This document shows positions 1 through 12,266 of a DNA stretch of 64,000 nucleotides, in pieces. The notes beneath the pieces are model-generated. The model was not told where the DNA came from. It searched no databases and was given only the letters and a program-made list of their open reading frames with translations. The number at the start of each line of letters is the position of its first letter. Position 1 is the stretch's first letter. The stretch spans positions 40,190,757 through 40,254,756 of the forward strand of contig NC_052350.1 of assembly GCF_009727055.1 (NCBI RefSeq), in the 5' to 3' direction. The position numbers and the translations under genes were made by a program. The DNA comes from Benincasa hispida (taxonomy: Eukaryota > Streptophyta > Magnoliopsida > Cucurbitales > Cucurbitaceae).

Positions 1-1858
1 ATCACGAACGCACGAACATTTTGACCGCTACACTGCACGATGAACAACGACCTTGAACACAATGAACTCCAAGATCACAAACACAGTGAACGACCTCAAA
101 AAACCTCAACTATGTCGAGTTGAGTACGACAACACCACAATGGCTACCTTGGTATTCTCAGTGTGAGAATCCAGAAGTGTGGTCTTTGTGTGGACTTGGT
201 TAGGGGATGAGACCGGAGAAGAAAAATTGTGTAAACGATTGAGCAAATGGGAGATGACAAGGTCTAACGTATAGACGATGCCCAATCGTTTAACAAATGT
301 TATGCGATTGTTTAGCAAAAGCTCTGCGATTATTTAATTAAAGGCCAGCTGAGTGAACTATTATGTAGTGTCACTCCATGATCATCTAGTCTCTCTTCAG
401 CTATCGTTTAGTAAATCTCATTCACTTGACAACCTTTCCATGAGAATTCTTTCCCAGAATGGAAAATCTCAAAAAATTCTAAATTTAGGAAAATATTTTT
501 CCTTTTATCTCACGGTTACCATGAAACCACCAATAACCTCCCACTCAATTAGTTATTAGAAAAAAAGAGTAATTATCCAATATTTAATATTATTATAAAT
601 ATATATGATAACCAACTTACTATAGTATATTTATAACCTATAGTTTTAATATTTCATCTTATGAAACATATAAACCATAACTCCTTTTCTATTTCATGGT
701 ACTTAATGTAAATATCATTTACATTAATCCTCCACTAGTTGTATCTCATACATCAGACCTATCATATCATATATAATCGAATTACCTCTTGTTAATTTCA
801 ACATTTCAAATCAATACCAAGAACTGATTCTCAACTTGAATCCATTGAGCTACCAAGGGGACCTTATGGACCTGTAACTCAAAGCTCTAACGGTACGTGA
901 ATAATTGACTAAACTCTTTAGTCACGGGATCCACCATCCGTTAACTGCGAGGCACTCTACTAAAGACCGACAACTGAACTCTTCTTACTACAAATATATT
1001 ATGTGTCCATATCAACCAATCAATAGTGCGATAACCTTTCACAGATCGCTCATAAGTACAGTTGAGCCAATAACCATTATGCCCTTGTAGTTACATCTAA
1101 CTCCTTAAGTATCACTGATCCCTCTAATGAACATAAGTCATAGTCCTACTATAACTGAGTCCTCTCTTCCAAAGAGAAGCTGTGGGCACTATGTTCAAGC
1201 CCCAGAATCAACTCTTAAGGGAGCAATCTATACTTATCCCTGCTTCGGGGAAGGAGTGAATTTCATCTTGTGTAATTGAGTTCCCAGCTCCCAAATCAGA
1301 CAAATCCCAAGAAGGTAGGCATGTTGAGTTGACAATCTGGCCACTCTTACCTATACTAATCAGAGGACCACTCTCAAAGGCAGGAGTTCCCAAAACACTA
1401 TGGATTGAGATCATGTCACCTATGGTCATTTAGGTGAGATGTAAGTCTCCAGTATCAAAGACGTTAAATACAAAGACGAATCATCTCGTGGTCCGGTCTT
1501 ATACAAACTCTTTGTATAGGACACCCCTACTCGTATGTCTCCACATGAATGGTCAAGATCTACCATCTGTAGTAGTTCACAACACTTGCAAACCTCTACA
1601 AAGCAAGTCGTATCCGTAGTGTTACCAGGATCATGTATCCCTTCTTAATCCTTATACTACAAACCTATTTAGGTTATCACTTAAGGCATGATCCACTTAT
1701 ATATCTCATATACATGCTTAAGTTTACATACAATAACCATGGAGCTTTGTTTATTGGATATGAGTAAATGCCAAATAAAATAACTCATTTTATTTATAAC
1801 AATGTATACAGATTACAAACTACGAAACTCCGGGAGAATTAGTACATCAATCCCAATA
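1..1858 (-). mobile_element. copia LTR, reverse orientation, cut by window edge
   Basis: Read on the minus strand this begins TATTGGGATT at 1858, a one-base variant of the TGTTGGGATT start of element 2's LTR, and follows that LTR for most of its length. The pre-polyadenylation segment, the central tracts and the late segment, seen here at about 1-200, all have counterparts at 7,083-9,203. The LTR is about 2.1 kb in its relatives, so its 3' end lies beyond the left edge. Whether it is a solo LTR or the start of a reverse element further left cannot be seen. A 42-bp spacer separates it from element 1. Confidence 0.85.
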
Positions 1859-1900
1859 ATCAATTCATCTATAGGTTAGATCAACCTCAATTATTAAGGG

Positions 1901-2063
1901 TGTTGGGGTTGATGTCTTAAATCTCATGGGTTCTATAGTTTGTAATTGTAATATACAAACATTTTATTTATTTAATAAAATATGAGATGTTTTATTCAAT
2001 ATTTAGTAGCATTAACCCATAAACCAATAAACTAATATCTAAGGTTATCATCTGTAGCTTAAA
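1901..2063 (+). repeat. Element 1 5' LTR stub (163 bp)
   Basis: Begins TGTTGGGGTT and matches the first ~165 bp of the 3' LTR at 3569-3735, including the TTGTAATTGTA and AATAAAATA tracts. The match ends in the shared string ATGTATGTGGAGA/ATGTATGTAGAGA, after which the sequence jumps into reverse-transcriptase coding sequence. The rest of the LTR, primer site, leader, gag, protease and integrase are missing. Confidence 0.85.
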
Positions 2064-3436
2064 CATGTATGTAGAGACAAAGGGTTACACCCAAGTTGAG
2101 GGAGTTGACTATGAGGAGACTTTCTCACTTGTTACCATATTGAAGTCTATTTGGATACTCCTGTTCATTCCTGCATATTATAATTATGTGATTTGGCAAA
2201 TGGACGTCAAGACTGCCTTTTCGAATGACAATCTTGATGAGACCATCTATATGTAGTAACTAGAGAGATTCATAATCCAAGGTCAAGACCAAAAGGTTTG
2301 CAAGATTAATCGGTCCATTTATGAACGAAACAAGCTTCTCAATCTTGGAATATAAGATTTGATACTGCGATCAAATCTTATGGCTTTGATCAAAACGTTG
2401 ATGAACCTTGTGTTTACAAGAAAATCATCAATAGTTCAATAACTTTCTTAGTATTGTATGTAGATGATATCCTACTCATTGAGAATGATGTAGGTCTACT
2501 GACTGATATAAAACAATGGATGGCGACCCAATTCCAAATGAAAGATCTGGGAGAGGCGTAGTTTTTTCTCGCCATTCAGATCTTTAGGGATCACAAGAAC
2601 AAATCGATAGCATTGTCTCAGGTATCATACATTCACAAGATGCTTGTAAACTATTCGACATAAAACTCCAAGAGAGGTTATCTCCCTTTCAAGCATGTAG
2701 TTACTCTATCGAAAGAAAGTGTCCTAAGATACTTCAAGAAATTAAAGAGATGAGACAGATCCTATATGCATTGGTTGGTTGCAGCCTGATATATGCAATA
2801 TTATGTACTAGACCTGACATCTGCTATGCAGTAGAGATAGTCAGTAGATATTCGTCTAATTCAAGATTAGATCACTAGGCTACTTTTAAAACAATCCTCA
2901 AGTATCTTAGGAGAATGAGAGACTACATGCCCGTGTATGGGTCTAAGAATTTGATCCTTACAGGACACACTGACTCTAATTTTTAGACTGATAGGGATTT
3001 TAGGAAATCCACTTCAGTGTCAATGTTTACTCTTAATGGAGGTAGTTTGAAGAAACACCAAATAGGGGTGCATTGCTGACTCCACCATGAAGTCAGAATA
3101 TGTAGCGACTTGTGAAGTTGCCAAGGAGGCTGTTTGGCTCAGGAAATTCTTGACAGATCTGGAAGTTGTTCCAGATATGTCAAAGCCCATCACCCTTTAT
3201 TGTGATAATATTGGTGCTATGGCTAATTCCAAGGAGCCCAGAAGCCAAAAGTGTGGAAAGCATATTGAGCACAAATAAAACATGATATAGGAGATTGTGC
3301 ATCTAGGAAACGTGATGGTCACACAGATAACTTTAGTGCACAACGTTGCTTATCCGTTTACAAAGACCCTGATGGCTAAGGTCTTCAAGGGTCATTTGGA
3401 AAGTTTGGGTTTATGGGACAAGCAACATCTAGTCTA
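2064..3436 (+). pseudogene. Element 1 copia pol remnant (reverse transcriptase and RNase H)
   Basis: A decayed C-terminal half of a copia polyprotein. The first piece (2065-2256) carries the start of the RT domain, including [16 protein letters not shown] and the WQMDVKTAF segment with a catalytic Asp. After several stops and frameshifts the LYVDDILLI motif is recognisable near 2455-2480, so the YVDD active site is retained. The RNase H part is open at 3087-3278 with the SEYVA, LYCDN and GKHIE motifs. It ends with remnants of the ADPFTKAL-type C terminus near 3350-3430. Frame changes and stops near 2256, 2560, 2660, 2875 and 2985 rule out a product. It parallels the RT-RNase H region of element 2, with more lesions. 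Confidence 0.9.
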
Positions 3437-3440
3437 GGAC

Positions 3441-3567
3441 AAGTGGGAGATTTTATATTGGGCGCGTATTGTATATCCTAGTTTTTTTTTCTTTTTTTTT
3501 TTGTGTACTGTTGTAATAGTTTGAATTTTATGATGTACACCCCATTACCATTAGGGCAAGTGGGAGA
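3441..3567 (+). promoter_or_regulatory. Paired polypurine tracts of element 1
   Basis: AAGTGGGAGA occurs at 3441-3450 and again at 3558-3567. The second ends one base before the 3' LTR start and is therefore the plus-strand priming tract. The first sits just after the end of pol. The same pairing is seen in elements 2 and 3. A poly-T stretch lies between the two. Confidence 0.7.
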
Positions 3568-3568
3568 T

Positions 3569-3914
3569 TGTTGTGGTTAATGCCTTAAATCTCACGATCT
3601 TGTAGTTTGTAATTGTATTGTACCGACTTTTTATTTATCTAATAAAATAACAATATTTTATATGACATTTAGTTGCATTAACCCACAAAACCAATAAACT
3701 AAGATCAAATGTTATCTTCTATAACTTAAACATGTATGTGGAGATATAAAGGTGGATCATGTTTAAGTGATAACTTAAACGGTCTGTAGAAGATGGATAA
3801 GGCTGGGTACCGTATCCTGGTGACACTATGAATACAACCCCTTTATAGTTGTTACAATTATTATAAAGTGCTACAAATGGTTCGATCTTGATCATTCAGG
3901 TGGAGACATGTGAG
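3569..3914 (+). repeat. Element 1 3' LTR, first segment
   Basis: Starts TGTTGTGGTT right after the polypurine tract and is colinear with the element 2 LTR through the segment around CATGTGAG. The LTR is then interrupted by a solo LTR at 3915-6063 and resumes at 6069. Confidence 0.85.
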
Positions 3915-4710
3915 TGATAACTTATAGAAATACAAGTTATTTATACTGTTTTATTTAGATTATGCGGTAAAAAGAAGGAAAAGTTGCATCGACCGTATAG
4001 AAATTGGCTTATTATTGATAAAACTCCAAAATGGCATTTTCTTTTGATCCAATTTTTTTTCTCCTTATCATTCAGAAGCCTTCGTATTTTAATGCATGTA
4101 TTTAATTTATTCGGAGTAGGAGAACTAAGCTAAGCAAGAAAGTCTTTCAACGGGGGGGGGGGGGGGGGAGCAGAGTTATAGCAATTGAACTCTTTTCCTA
4201 AGGTTATTCCTCAGATTTTTCATAGCCAAGGTCTTTGGGTCTAGGGCAATAAAGAGTTCCGAACGCGAAAATTGTAAAGTGTCGTAAGCACACCCGCTAA
4301 CCCCATTGCGATGGCAAAATGAAATGCCAAGTCTTTTTTTGCAGGAAACAGGTCACTACATGCGATAATCGCTCGAGGACAAAAATGAACAACGCATCCA
4401 CATTGCATGCGGCAATCGATCAAGAACGAAAAAGAACAACGTATGCGACGATCGATCATGGACTCAAACGATCAACGCATTTCCACCGCATGCGGCAATC
4501 GATAGAAGATCAAAAAAATTACACCGCATGCGGTGATCGATTGAAGATGTAAAGAGCAATGCATTCGCAAGGACTTCTAACAGTGTACAGCTTTTCTGTT
4601 GTACGATTCTGAAAAATCAATCGTGGAGCAGAGCGGACGTTTCCACCAAGCCATGGCAGGAATTATCAGATTTTCAAAGTGGGACCACTAATATAGAAGG
4701 AGCCAAGGTC

Positions 4711-4719
4711 TATAAATAG
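4711..4719 (+). promoter_or_regulatory. TATA box of the gypsy-like solo LTR
   Basis: TATAAATAG lies about 800 bp into the 2,149-bp LTR. It is followed at ordinary distance by purine-rich sequence that would be the start of the R region. Position and consensus fit an LTR core promoter; no activity can be inferred. Confidence 0.6.
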
Positions 4720-5574
4720 CTCCTTCAAAATCAATGAAAAGGAGGCTGGTCTGAAGAGATAATTTAGAGAAAATCAGGGAGAAAGACGAGACAAGACCGA
4801 GAGGTAAGTCTCTAAGCAAGCAATTATTTTCATTCCCGAAGAAGAAGCTTTGTGCGAAAGGTCACTTCTACTTGGAAAGCAAGCCTGAGAGGGAAGCTTT
4901 CCACTCCATTTTTACCACACGCCGACAAGTAAATCGTCTCTGATCGGGATCCGTGTCAAGACATTGACACTCTTTCCGTATTTGTTCTTATTTTTCATTC
5001 ATCTACTGTGTTCATCTCTAATCTTTCATTCACTATCTATAACAAATGCTGATCTTTAGATTTAAATATCATTATCGTATTCATCGTCATTTCCCTGTTC
5101 TTCTCCATACATTCATCATCCATTTTCTTCATCATGTGTAACTAATCCCCAGGGTAAGGGGAAAGATTAAACGAGTGAGTTAATCCTTGTTAAGGAAATC
5201 GGCTAAGTTTAGCTAAAGCGTGCTCGATGGCATCTTCACCTGTGAGAGCAGAAGTGAAGATGTTATTCCGCCTATCGAAAGAAGGTTGGAAGAATGCGTT
5301 AACTAAAGCGAGAAGTATTTCTAGAGATGGAAACAACCTTGCGTTCATCACGTTCATCCCTGTTTCACCATAGACGTATGGAAACACGACCGATCACTGA
5401 AAGGTATAAGCCAAGGGAAAACGGAACCTTAGTTGCGTCCTTAATAAGATTGATGAACTTGCGATGCCCTTCCCTCAACCCATTCTCTTTCTGACACATT
5501 TCACAAGACTTGCCACCACATTCATCAGATATTTTTGCACATCTTCACAACCAGTCCTCATCTTGTATAATTAA

Positions 5575-5730
5575 TTGTTTATTCATTTATCTTTTACCGC
5601 ATTTTATTTTATTACCGCAATTTACTTTATCACCGCAATTTACTTATTACCGTAATTTATTTCACTGCACTTTATTTACCATCGCATTTTATTCTTTACC
5701 GCAATTTATTTTTTACCGCATTTTACTTTT
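5575..5730 (+). repeat. ATTTACCGCA-type short repeats inside the solo LTR
   Basis: About ten imperfect copies of a unit close to TTTATTACCGCAATTTA, separated by T-rich spacers. They make a low-complexity stretch that reads as a short Phe/Leu-rich open frame; that frame is not regarded as a gene. The unit does not recur in other elements of the window. Confidence 0.7.
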
Positions 5731-6068
5731 CTCAAATCAATTCATTATTCTTTATGTTAACCGGTCGCATGTACCACACTAGTATCGCATTAGTCACAAC
5801 AATTCCTGTGTTCGACCTCAGATCACTCTGAGAAACTTGCATTGGAATTATACTTGGTTCCAGTGCAAGAAAACTTGTGACGCGCATTACACAAACGCAT
5901 ACTACAAAGCATATCATTATCATCGCATACATTTAGAACGTAGTATCGCATATTTTTATTATCGCAAAGCGCATATATACATACACATACATAGACACAC
6001 ATCGTTAGCAGCCTAACAAGTTGTTTGACGACAACACAATAACGAATTAATTTTTGGTCAACAGTGAG

Positions 6069-7082
6069 CAACAGTATTCTATACAAAGAGTTTGTATAAG
6101 ATCGGACCACAAAATGAGTAGTCTCTCTATACAACACTGTTGCTAGTGGAGACCTACATTTCACTAGGATGACCATAGGTGACTTGACCTGAATCCTGAT
6201 TTAGTTGTAAACTCTCGTCTATGAAGGCGGTCATTTGATTTGCATGGGTGAAAGTGGCAAGTTTTACTAACTCAATGTGCCTACCATTTTAAGGATTTAT
6301 GTGATTGGGGAGTTGGGAACGCAGCTACATAAAAAGAAATTCACTCATTCTCTATAGTTAGAGTAAGTAGAGAAATTTCTCCCTTAAGGGTTGATTCCAA
6401 GGCTTAAACAATGTGGCACCACACCATCTTCTGGCCCGAGAAGGATTCGATTATAGTTGGACTATAACTTATTGTCATTAAAAGGATCAGTGGCATTTAA
6501 GGAGTTAGATGTAACTATAGAGGCAAAACGGTAATTTTGGCCCAGCTGTATTTACGAGCAATTTGTGAAAAGTCAACCTATCGTTGATTGGTTATATCCA
6601 ATGAACATAAAAATATATTTGTAGTGCGAAGAGTGCAACTTTCGGTCTTTAGTGGAGTGACCGACAATTATTTGAAGTTGATTAAAATAATTAAAGAGTT
6701 TAATTAATTATTCAAATACCATTGCAGCTTCAATCTATAGGTACATGAGGTCTCCTCGGTAGCTCAATTAAGATTAATGACAATTGAATTAATTTTGGAT
6801 TAACTTGAATTTTTCGAATTAATGGAGGGAACTAATTATATAAGATATAATTAATGTAAAATTAATTATATGAGATACAATTAATATAATGTATATGATA
6901 CATTATAATATAAAGTTTTATTTGAGAGGAAAATAAATATTTGAATATGATTTAAATATTAATTATATGAATATGATTCATATAAAAAACTATAGGTTAA
7001 ATTTAATATGAATTTAATTTATCTTACATACTATAGATTAAATGAGAGAATATTAAACTATAGGTTACATTATATATGATAT
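6069..7082 (+). repeat. Element 1 3' LTR, second segment
   Basis: Continues element 1's LTR after the solo-LTR insertion, starting with the CTATACAAAGAG string. It follows the element 2 LTR through the segment with AAGGAGTTAGATGTAACTA, then becomes AT-rich (6780-7080). The segment ends in GATAT, the left copy of element 2's target-site duplication. Confidence 0.85.
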
Positions 7083-9203
7083 TGTTGGGATTGGTGCCCT
7101 AATTCTTCCGGAGTTCGTTGTTTGTAATTATATACATTGTTTTATGAATAAAATAACTGTTATTTCATTCTGGCATTTACTCATATCCAATAAACAAAGC
7201 TCCATGGTTATCTTATGTAAACTTAAACATGTATAATGTTGATATACAAGTGGATCATTGCCTTAAATGATAACCTAAATAGGTCTGTAGTATAAGGATT
7301 AAAGGTTGGATACCTGATCTTAGTGACACTACGGATACGACCCACTTTGTAGCGGTTTTGCAAGTGTTGTAAACTACTACAGATGGTAGATTCTGACCAT
7401 CATGTGGAGACATGCGAGCGGGGGTGCCCTATAAAAAGTTTGTATAAGTCCAGGACCACGAGATGACTAGACTCTGTATATAACGCCAATTGATACTGGT
7501 CGACTTACATTCACACTAACGCCCTAGGTTGACTATGACCTCAAAATCCTGATGTTTGGGAACTCCTGCCTTTGAAGGCGGGTCCTTTGACTAGTATGGG
7601 TGAGAGTGGCCAGATTGCATAACTAAACATGCCTTATCTTTTTGAGGATTCTATCTTGATTTGGGAGCTGGAAACTCATTACACAAGATGGAATTCACTC
7701 CTTCCCTAAGCAGGTAAGTATGATAGATTGCTACCTTAATTGGCTGATTCCGCGAGCTTTGAACATAGTGGACATAACTTCTCCTTTGGAAGAGAGGGAC
7801 TCACGTCATAGTAGGATTATGAACTTATGTTCATAGAAGATTCAGTGTACTTAAAGAGTTAGATGTACCTATAGGGCCATAACGATTTTATTGGCCGAGC
7901 TAATACTTACAAGCGATCTGTGAAGGGTTGTCGCACTGTTGATTAGTTAAGTGGAACATATTTGTATCTTGTGGTAAAGGAGAGTTCACTGTCGTCTTTA
8001 GTTAGAGTATCTGGCAGTTAAGGATGGTGGATCCGCTGACTAAAGATTTATTAGTTATTCACGTACCGTTGGAGCTTCGAGCTACAGGTCCATAAAGTCC
8101 CCTTGGTAGCTCAATGGATTCAAGCTGAGGATCAGTTATTGGTGTTGATTTGAAATGTTCAAATTGACAAGAGGTAATTCAATTATATATGGTATGATCG
8201 GTATGGTATATGAGTTACATCAAGTGGAGGATTAATGTAAATGAGATTTACATTAAGAGCCATGGAATAGAAAAAGAGCTATGGTTCATATGTTTCATGA
8301 CATGAAATATTAAAACTATAGATTATTAATATATTATGGTAAGTTAGTTATCATTTATATTTGTAATGATATTAATTATTGGATAATTATATCTTTTTCT
8401 CTAATAACCAAATTAGTGGGAGGTTATTGGTTGTTTCATGGTAACCGTGAGATAAAATGGAAAAATGTTTTCCTAATTTTAGTAAAGTTGACAAATGGAT
8501 TTGCAAAAATGTTGATTTTGAGTTTTCCATTCTCGAAAAATTCTCACGGAGAAGTTGTCAATTAAATAAGATTTACTGAGTAACAGTTTGAAGTTAGCTA
8601 AATGATCGTGGAGTGTTCTTACACGATAGACACTCAACTAAGCGATTGGGTATCGACATATACAATAGCTTTTCCTAAACAATTGGGAATCAACCTATAC
8701 GATAGGTTGTTCCATCTCCCACTTTCTCAATCATGTACACAATTGTGGTTCCTTCGATTTTCTGCCTCAAACCAAGTCCACATAGAGCCCACCCACTGGA
8801 TTCTCACACAGAGAATACCAAGGTATCCTTCTGGGTGGTGTCATACTCAACTCGACACTGTCGAGGTTCTATGAAGGCCGTTCGTGGTGTTCGGGGTATT
8901 CGTGACCTTGGCAATCACTTAGTTCGAGTGCACGGTGTTCGTGCAGTGTAGAGGTCGTGTTGGACAAACATTCGTGTGTTGCTGTTTTGCTGTGATCGAG
9001 CATTCGTGATCAAAGAACTAGAAGATGAGTCTACAAAGGTTCGTTAATTCCTCCATTGATCTGTAGTAAAGCATGTCGTAATTTCTATTTTATGCATAAC
9101 CGCATGTTTCCGTTTGTGATTGTAATTGTAAAGTTCATATACGAATGCAATTCGGAAAGATCCTTCCACTGCTCATGGAAATCCTCGTGTTCGATTTCCT
9201 TCA
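7083..9203 (+). repeat. Element 2 5' LTR (2,121 bp)
   Basis: Runs from TGTTGGGATT to GATTTCCTTCA and is followed by the tRNA-primer site. The pairing LTR begins at 15499 with the same opening and ends at 18666 with the same closing sequence. It includes an AATAAAATAAC polyadenylation-like tract early and several CGATCG/CGATAG-type words near 8600-8700. Confidence 0.93.
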
Positions 9204-9205
9204 AT

Positions 9206-9221
9206 TGGTATCAGAGACAGG
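9206..9221 (+). promoter_or_regulatory. Primer binding site of element 2 (initiator tRNA-Met type)
   Basis: TGGTATCAGAGACAGG starts two bases after the 5' LTR. It matches the usual copia site complementary to the 3' end of initiator methionine tRNA (TGGTATCAGAGC) except for C to A at the twelfth base. This position fixes the LTR end at 9203. Confidence 0.9.
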
Positions 9222-11850
9222 TTGTTATGATATTACAAATTTCAATTCTATTTTGAACTTCTTTTACAGTCTTGGTGGGTTTTCTGCATTTGTGTTTCAT
9301 TGTTAAATGCTTATGTGGATGGAGTTGATGAATCGTTACGGGTTTAATTGCCTTTGTTTAAAACTTTCTTTAATTACAAAGTGTTAATTCATAAGGGCTC
9401 CTATGTTTTTGGGCGTAATTAACATGCTATCAAGTCTATAATTCAAAGAGTTTGAGTTAGTAGAGTCATTCGTGGTGAAGTTTCGAAGCATGGAGATGTG
9501 GTTCTCAACGAGGAAGAAGACCGAGAGTTGGTCGTATCGTGTAGCCTAAGGTAAACGAACATTGGGATTTATTTAAATGATCGAGTAGATTTTTCTATAT
9601 GATCGTGTAGTATTTACTAAACGATTGTTTAGCTATGTTAAACGATCGGGTAAATCGTTTACTCTATCACGTAGCGGTGGTTGCCTAAACGCTTAGATGC
9701 TGGAGGTAGACGATCGTAGTGGGAGCATTTGATGCTCATTGTTTAGTAAAAGGCGCGCGCTAGACGATCATGTAGTTAGCTTGCTTCATTGCTTAGTTAC
9801 TACCTACATGATCGCGCAGTATACAATACAAAGGCGCTCGCTAAGTGATCGTTTAGGTGATGGTGCTTTGCCGCATCGTAGTCATTTAGACGATCGTTAA
9901 GGCTTTCATTGTGCGGAGCGTGCTAGGCGATCACATACCTCGAGTTTCATTGCTTAGTAAAAGGTACACGATTGTTTAGCTCTGGGAGTGTTGGTAAACG
10001 ATAGAGCAAAGTGTTTTTTCTTTGTGTAGACGATCGAGGGGAGTTTGGTGCACGATGGTTGGAGACACGCTGCTTTTCCTGGACGGTTCAAGACCCGGTT
10101 CACCTGTTTGAATCGGAGACTCCTTGGTTTCTTAATAGTTAGTTTTTTATTTTTTGTGGTTTTAAGGAAATTCTACCCGGTTCATCAACATTTGTTTATT
10201 ATACATGTGATTATGGTGCTTATATGGCAAAGTGTTTAACATATAGTTTAAAACCCACCTTAAGTTATGCAATTATTCATGCATCATGTATTATAAATGT
10301 TATAATCTAGCATGAAGAAATTACATGAAAGCATGCACATGCATCATGAAATATAAGAGTTATATTTTGCATGCAGTGAGTATTATCGTGCATCATCCTT
10401 TTATTATAAGTGTTATAGTCTAAGGGTGAATGGAAGCATGTTGTGCTTGTTTCGTTGCTGTTTTTGTATAAGTGTTATATAAAAGAAGTAGCAATGAATG
10501 AACAATGCATTGAGCATGACACTTAGGTTGTTTATAATCGGTATGAATGCCTTTCATGTCTTAGCTTTGCATTGTGGTTTTGGTTGTTTCCGTTTATAAG
10601 TGTTATAAAGGAAATTAGACCTAAAAATTAATAAGAAAGAGTTGCATGTAGACTTAGGGTGAACTCAAGTTTTTTTAAAAGGGTTTTAAAATTGGATTAA
10701 GATAGACCTAAGTTTAAATGATTCTAAAGAGTTTAGAAACCTAGATTAATCTTTTAAAATCAGTTTAATAGGATTAAATTGATTGGCATAAAAGATTCAA
10801 TTTGTTTTATATCTATCTATAAGGGACCTTTTGTCTAAGGTGGGTTCTGTCTAGGCTGGGTTTTTTAAACTGACGAAACGGAACACCCCTACCTGGGAAC
10901 CTACCTAGACAGGTGAATTAGATAGATTTTCTATAAGCATGCGACAATTGGTCAAAGACTCCGTTAAAGAGTTTAATGGTTGATGATCAAAAGTTGTTTA
11001 ACTATCCAAGGTAAAAGTTACTCTTGGGCAAACCTAAAAGTCATTTAGTTAAAATCCTTAGCCGTGTTTTTTCTAAGTAAACTAAATCCTAGGTTATAAA
11101 ATACTTAGTGGGAGGAAAATATGTATCTGATATGTCTATGATTCCACTCATGTTTCTTCTTGAATATTCACACCGTGAGATTCATGCTTAGCCTTGTGTT
11201 GCTCTAAGAGCATCCCCCTTCAGATGGTGTTTGCATGAGTCAATATCAAGGTGGATGGAGAGAGTGTTTATAGTAAGTGGGTGAAGGGTATGTGTCAACA
11301 CGTCCTATGGTCTCTGTCATTGGTTCACACCGTGAGATCATTCTGTACTCCCTCATGGCGCCCTAGGAGTGTCNNNNNNNNNNNNNNNNNNNNCTAGGAG
11401 TGTCTCCCTTCAGATGGGTTTTGTGCAGTTGGTCAAGATCAAGGTGAACTCCAGAAATGGATAGGGTCGCTTTAGGTTTTGCCCTAATTAGATTTTCCCC
11501 CTTCGGATTGGCTGCTTGGGGTAGATCTCTAGGGCCTAAAATGGCAGGTCACACTTACGGGAGATTGTTAAGTAAGTTAATAATCTCTTGGCCAAATCAA
11601 TGATGAATAGTTGTTATAGGAGCAAGAGTTGTTCTGGTATTAATGACTGGTTGAGAACATCTCAATTCAGAGGAGGGATAATTGACCTCCCTTTGGCGAC
11701 TTTTGTCCTAAACCTTTGAAGCGTCATTGCGAAACTAGATGTCACACGAGGTCCATATTAGTTTTGCTAAACCTTATTGGATGTTGTTTGTTTTACAACG
11801 GGTATTTACTTAAAACCTAATGTAGGCTAATGTGTCTTTCTTTTCAGCAA
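9222..11850 (+). other. Long untranslated leader of element 2, with CGATCGTTTA-type repeats
   Basis: About 2.6 kb between primer site and gag with no convincing reading frame. From 9560 to 10060 it is dense in imperfect copies of a CGATCGTTTAG-like word separated by 20-40 bp. From 10850 to 11500 it matches the equivalent leader of element 3 (34050-34700), including a CTACCTGGG block and a segment near TGCATGAGTCAATA. A run of 20 N at 11374-11393 is flanked on both sides by CTAGGAGTGTC. Function unknown. In retroelements leaders hold packaging and dimerisation signals, so noncoding conservation there is plausible. Confidence 0.7.
11374..11393. other. Assembly gap (20 N)
   Basis: Twenty unknown bases inside the element 2 leader. 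The same 11-mer CTAGGAGTGTC stands directly on both sides. This suggests two contig ends that overlap but were not merged, so there may be no missing DNA here. Confidence 0.9.
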
Positions 11851-12264
11851 CTCGTTAATATTTCATTTAGTGCTTTTAATACGTCCGATTACATACAGTG
11901 GAAAGAATCGCGTAAAACGTATTTCGTGGCAAACGACCTCGAATTTGTCATGGTTAAGGAGTGTCCTCAAGTCCCGACCCTTGATTCATTGTGAAGTGTT
12001 CGCAATGCATATGAGATGTGGATGAAGGTTAATTCATTGGCCCGACTTCACATTTTGGCTAACATACTTGATGTTTTGGCCACAAGGGTTGAGTACATGG
12101 TCATTGCATGCGAGATCATGGACTCGTTGCAAGATTTGTTTGATCGTCATTCTTACTTTTCGAGCACAAAGGGATATATGACGAAACTAGTAGTGTCAGT
12201 TGTTCTGACACTGATCCCACTACTCTCTAAAAGAAGAGGAAAGGTAGTAAATCTGATTTATTAG
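11850..12264 (+). pseudogene. Element 2 gag remnant, internally deleted
   Basis: The translation starting near 11850 parallels the N-terminal gag of element 3: a tryptophan-containing segment (YIQWKES) is followed by the LEFVMVKECP block. A stop follows near 11991, and the frame resumes as an 82-residue open stretch from 12016. The match continues to about residue 55 of that piece, at the SLQDLF segment. The rest of gag, including the CCHC zinc knuckle present in element 3, is missing. The text passes directly into the protease linker near 12245. It cannot encode a complete capsid protein. Confidence 0.8.
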
Positions 12265-12266
12265 TT

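Larger units (their letters stand above)
3915..6063 (+). mobile_element. Gypsy-like solo LTR (2,149 bp) with GTGAG target-site duplication
   Basis: Bounded by TGATAACTTA on the left and GGTCAACA on the right, so it has canonical TG...CA ends. The host 5-mer GTGAG stands at 3910-3914 and again at 6064-6068. Removing the insert plus one duplication restores the host LTR as seen in element 2. It has no coding sequence, so it is the product of LTR-LTR recombination. A TATA box TATAAATAG lies at 4711-4719. Runs of ATTTACCGCA-like units fill 5575-5730, and a CTGTGTTCGACCTC string near the 3' end resembles the ends of some Ty3/gypsy LTRs. The superfamily call rests on that and is tentative. A run of about 18 G is at about 4151-4168. 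Confidence 0.85.

Noticed and set aside
4151..4168. Run of ~18 G as a functional G-quadruplex
   Set aside because: A single homopolymer run of uncertain length inside a solo LTR. Length may be a sequencing artefact and no pattern of separate G-tracts is present.
5823..6176. 117-residue minus-strand open frame
   Set aside because: It crosses the boundary between the solo LTR (ends 6063) and element 1's LTR, so it is a chance frame over an insertion junction.
9206..9221. tRNA gene fragments at the TGGTATCAGAG sites
   Set aside because: They sit exactly after LTR ends and are primer sites complementary to a tRNA 3' end. No cloverleaf or anticodon arm is present.
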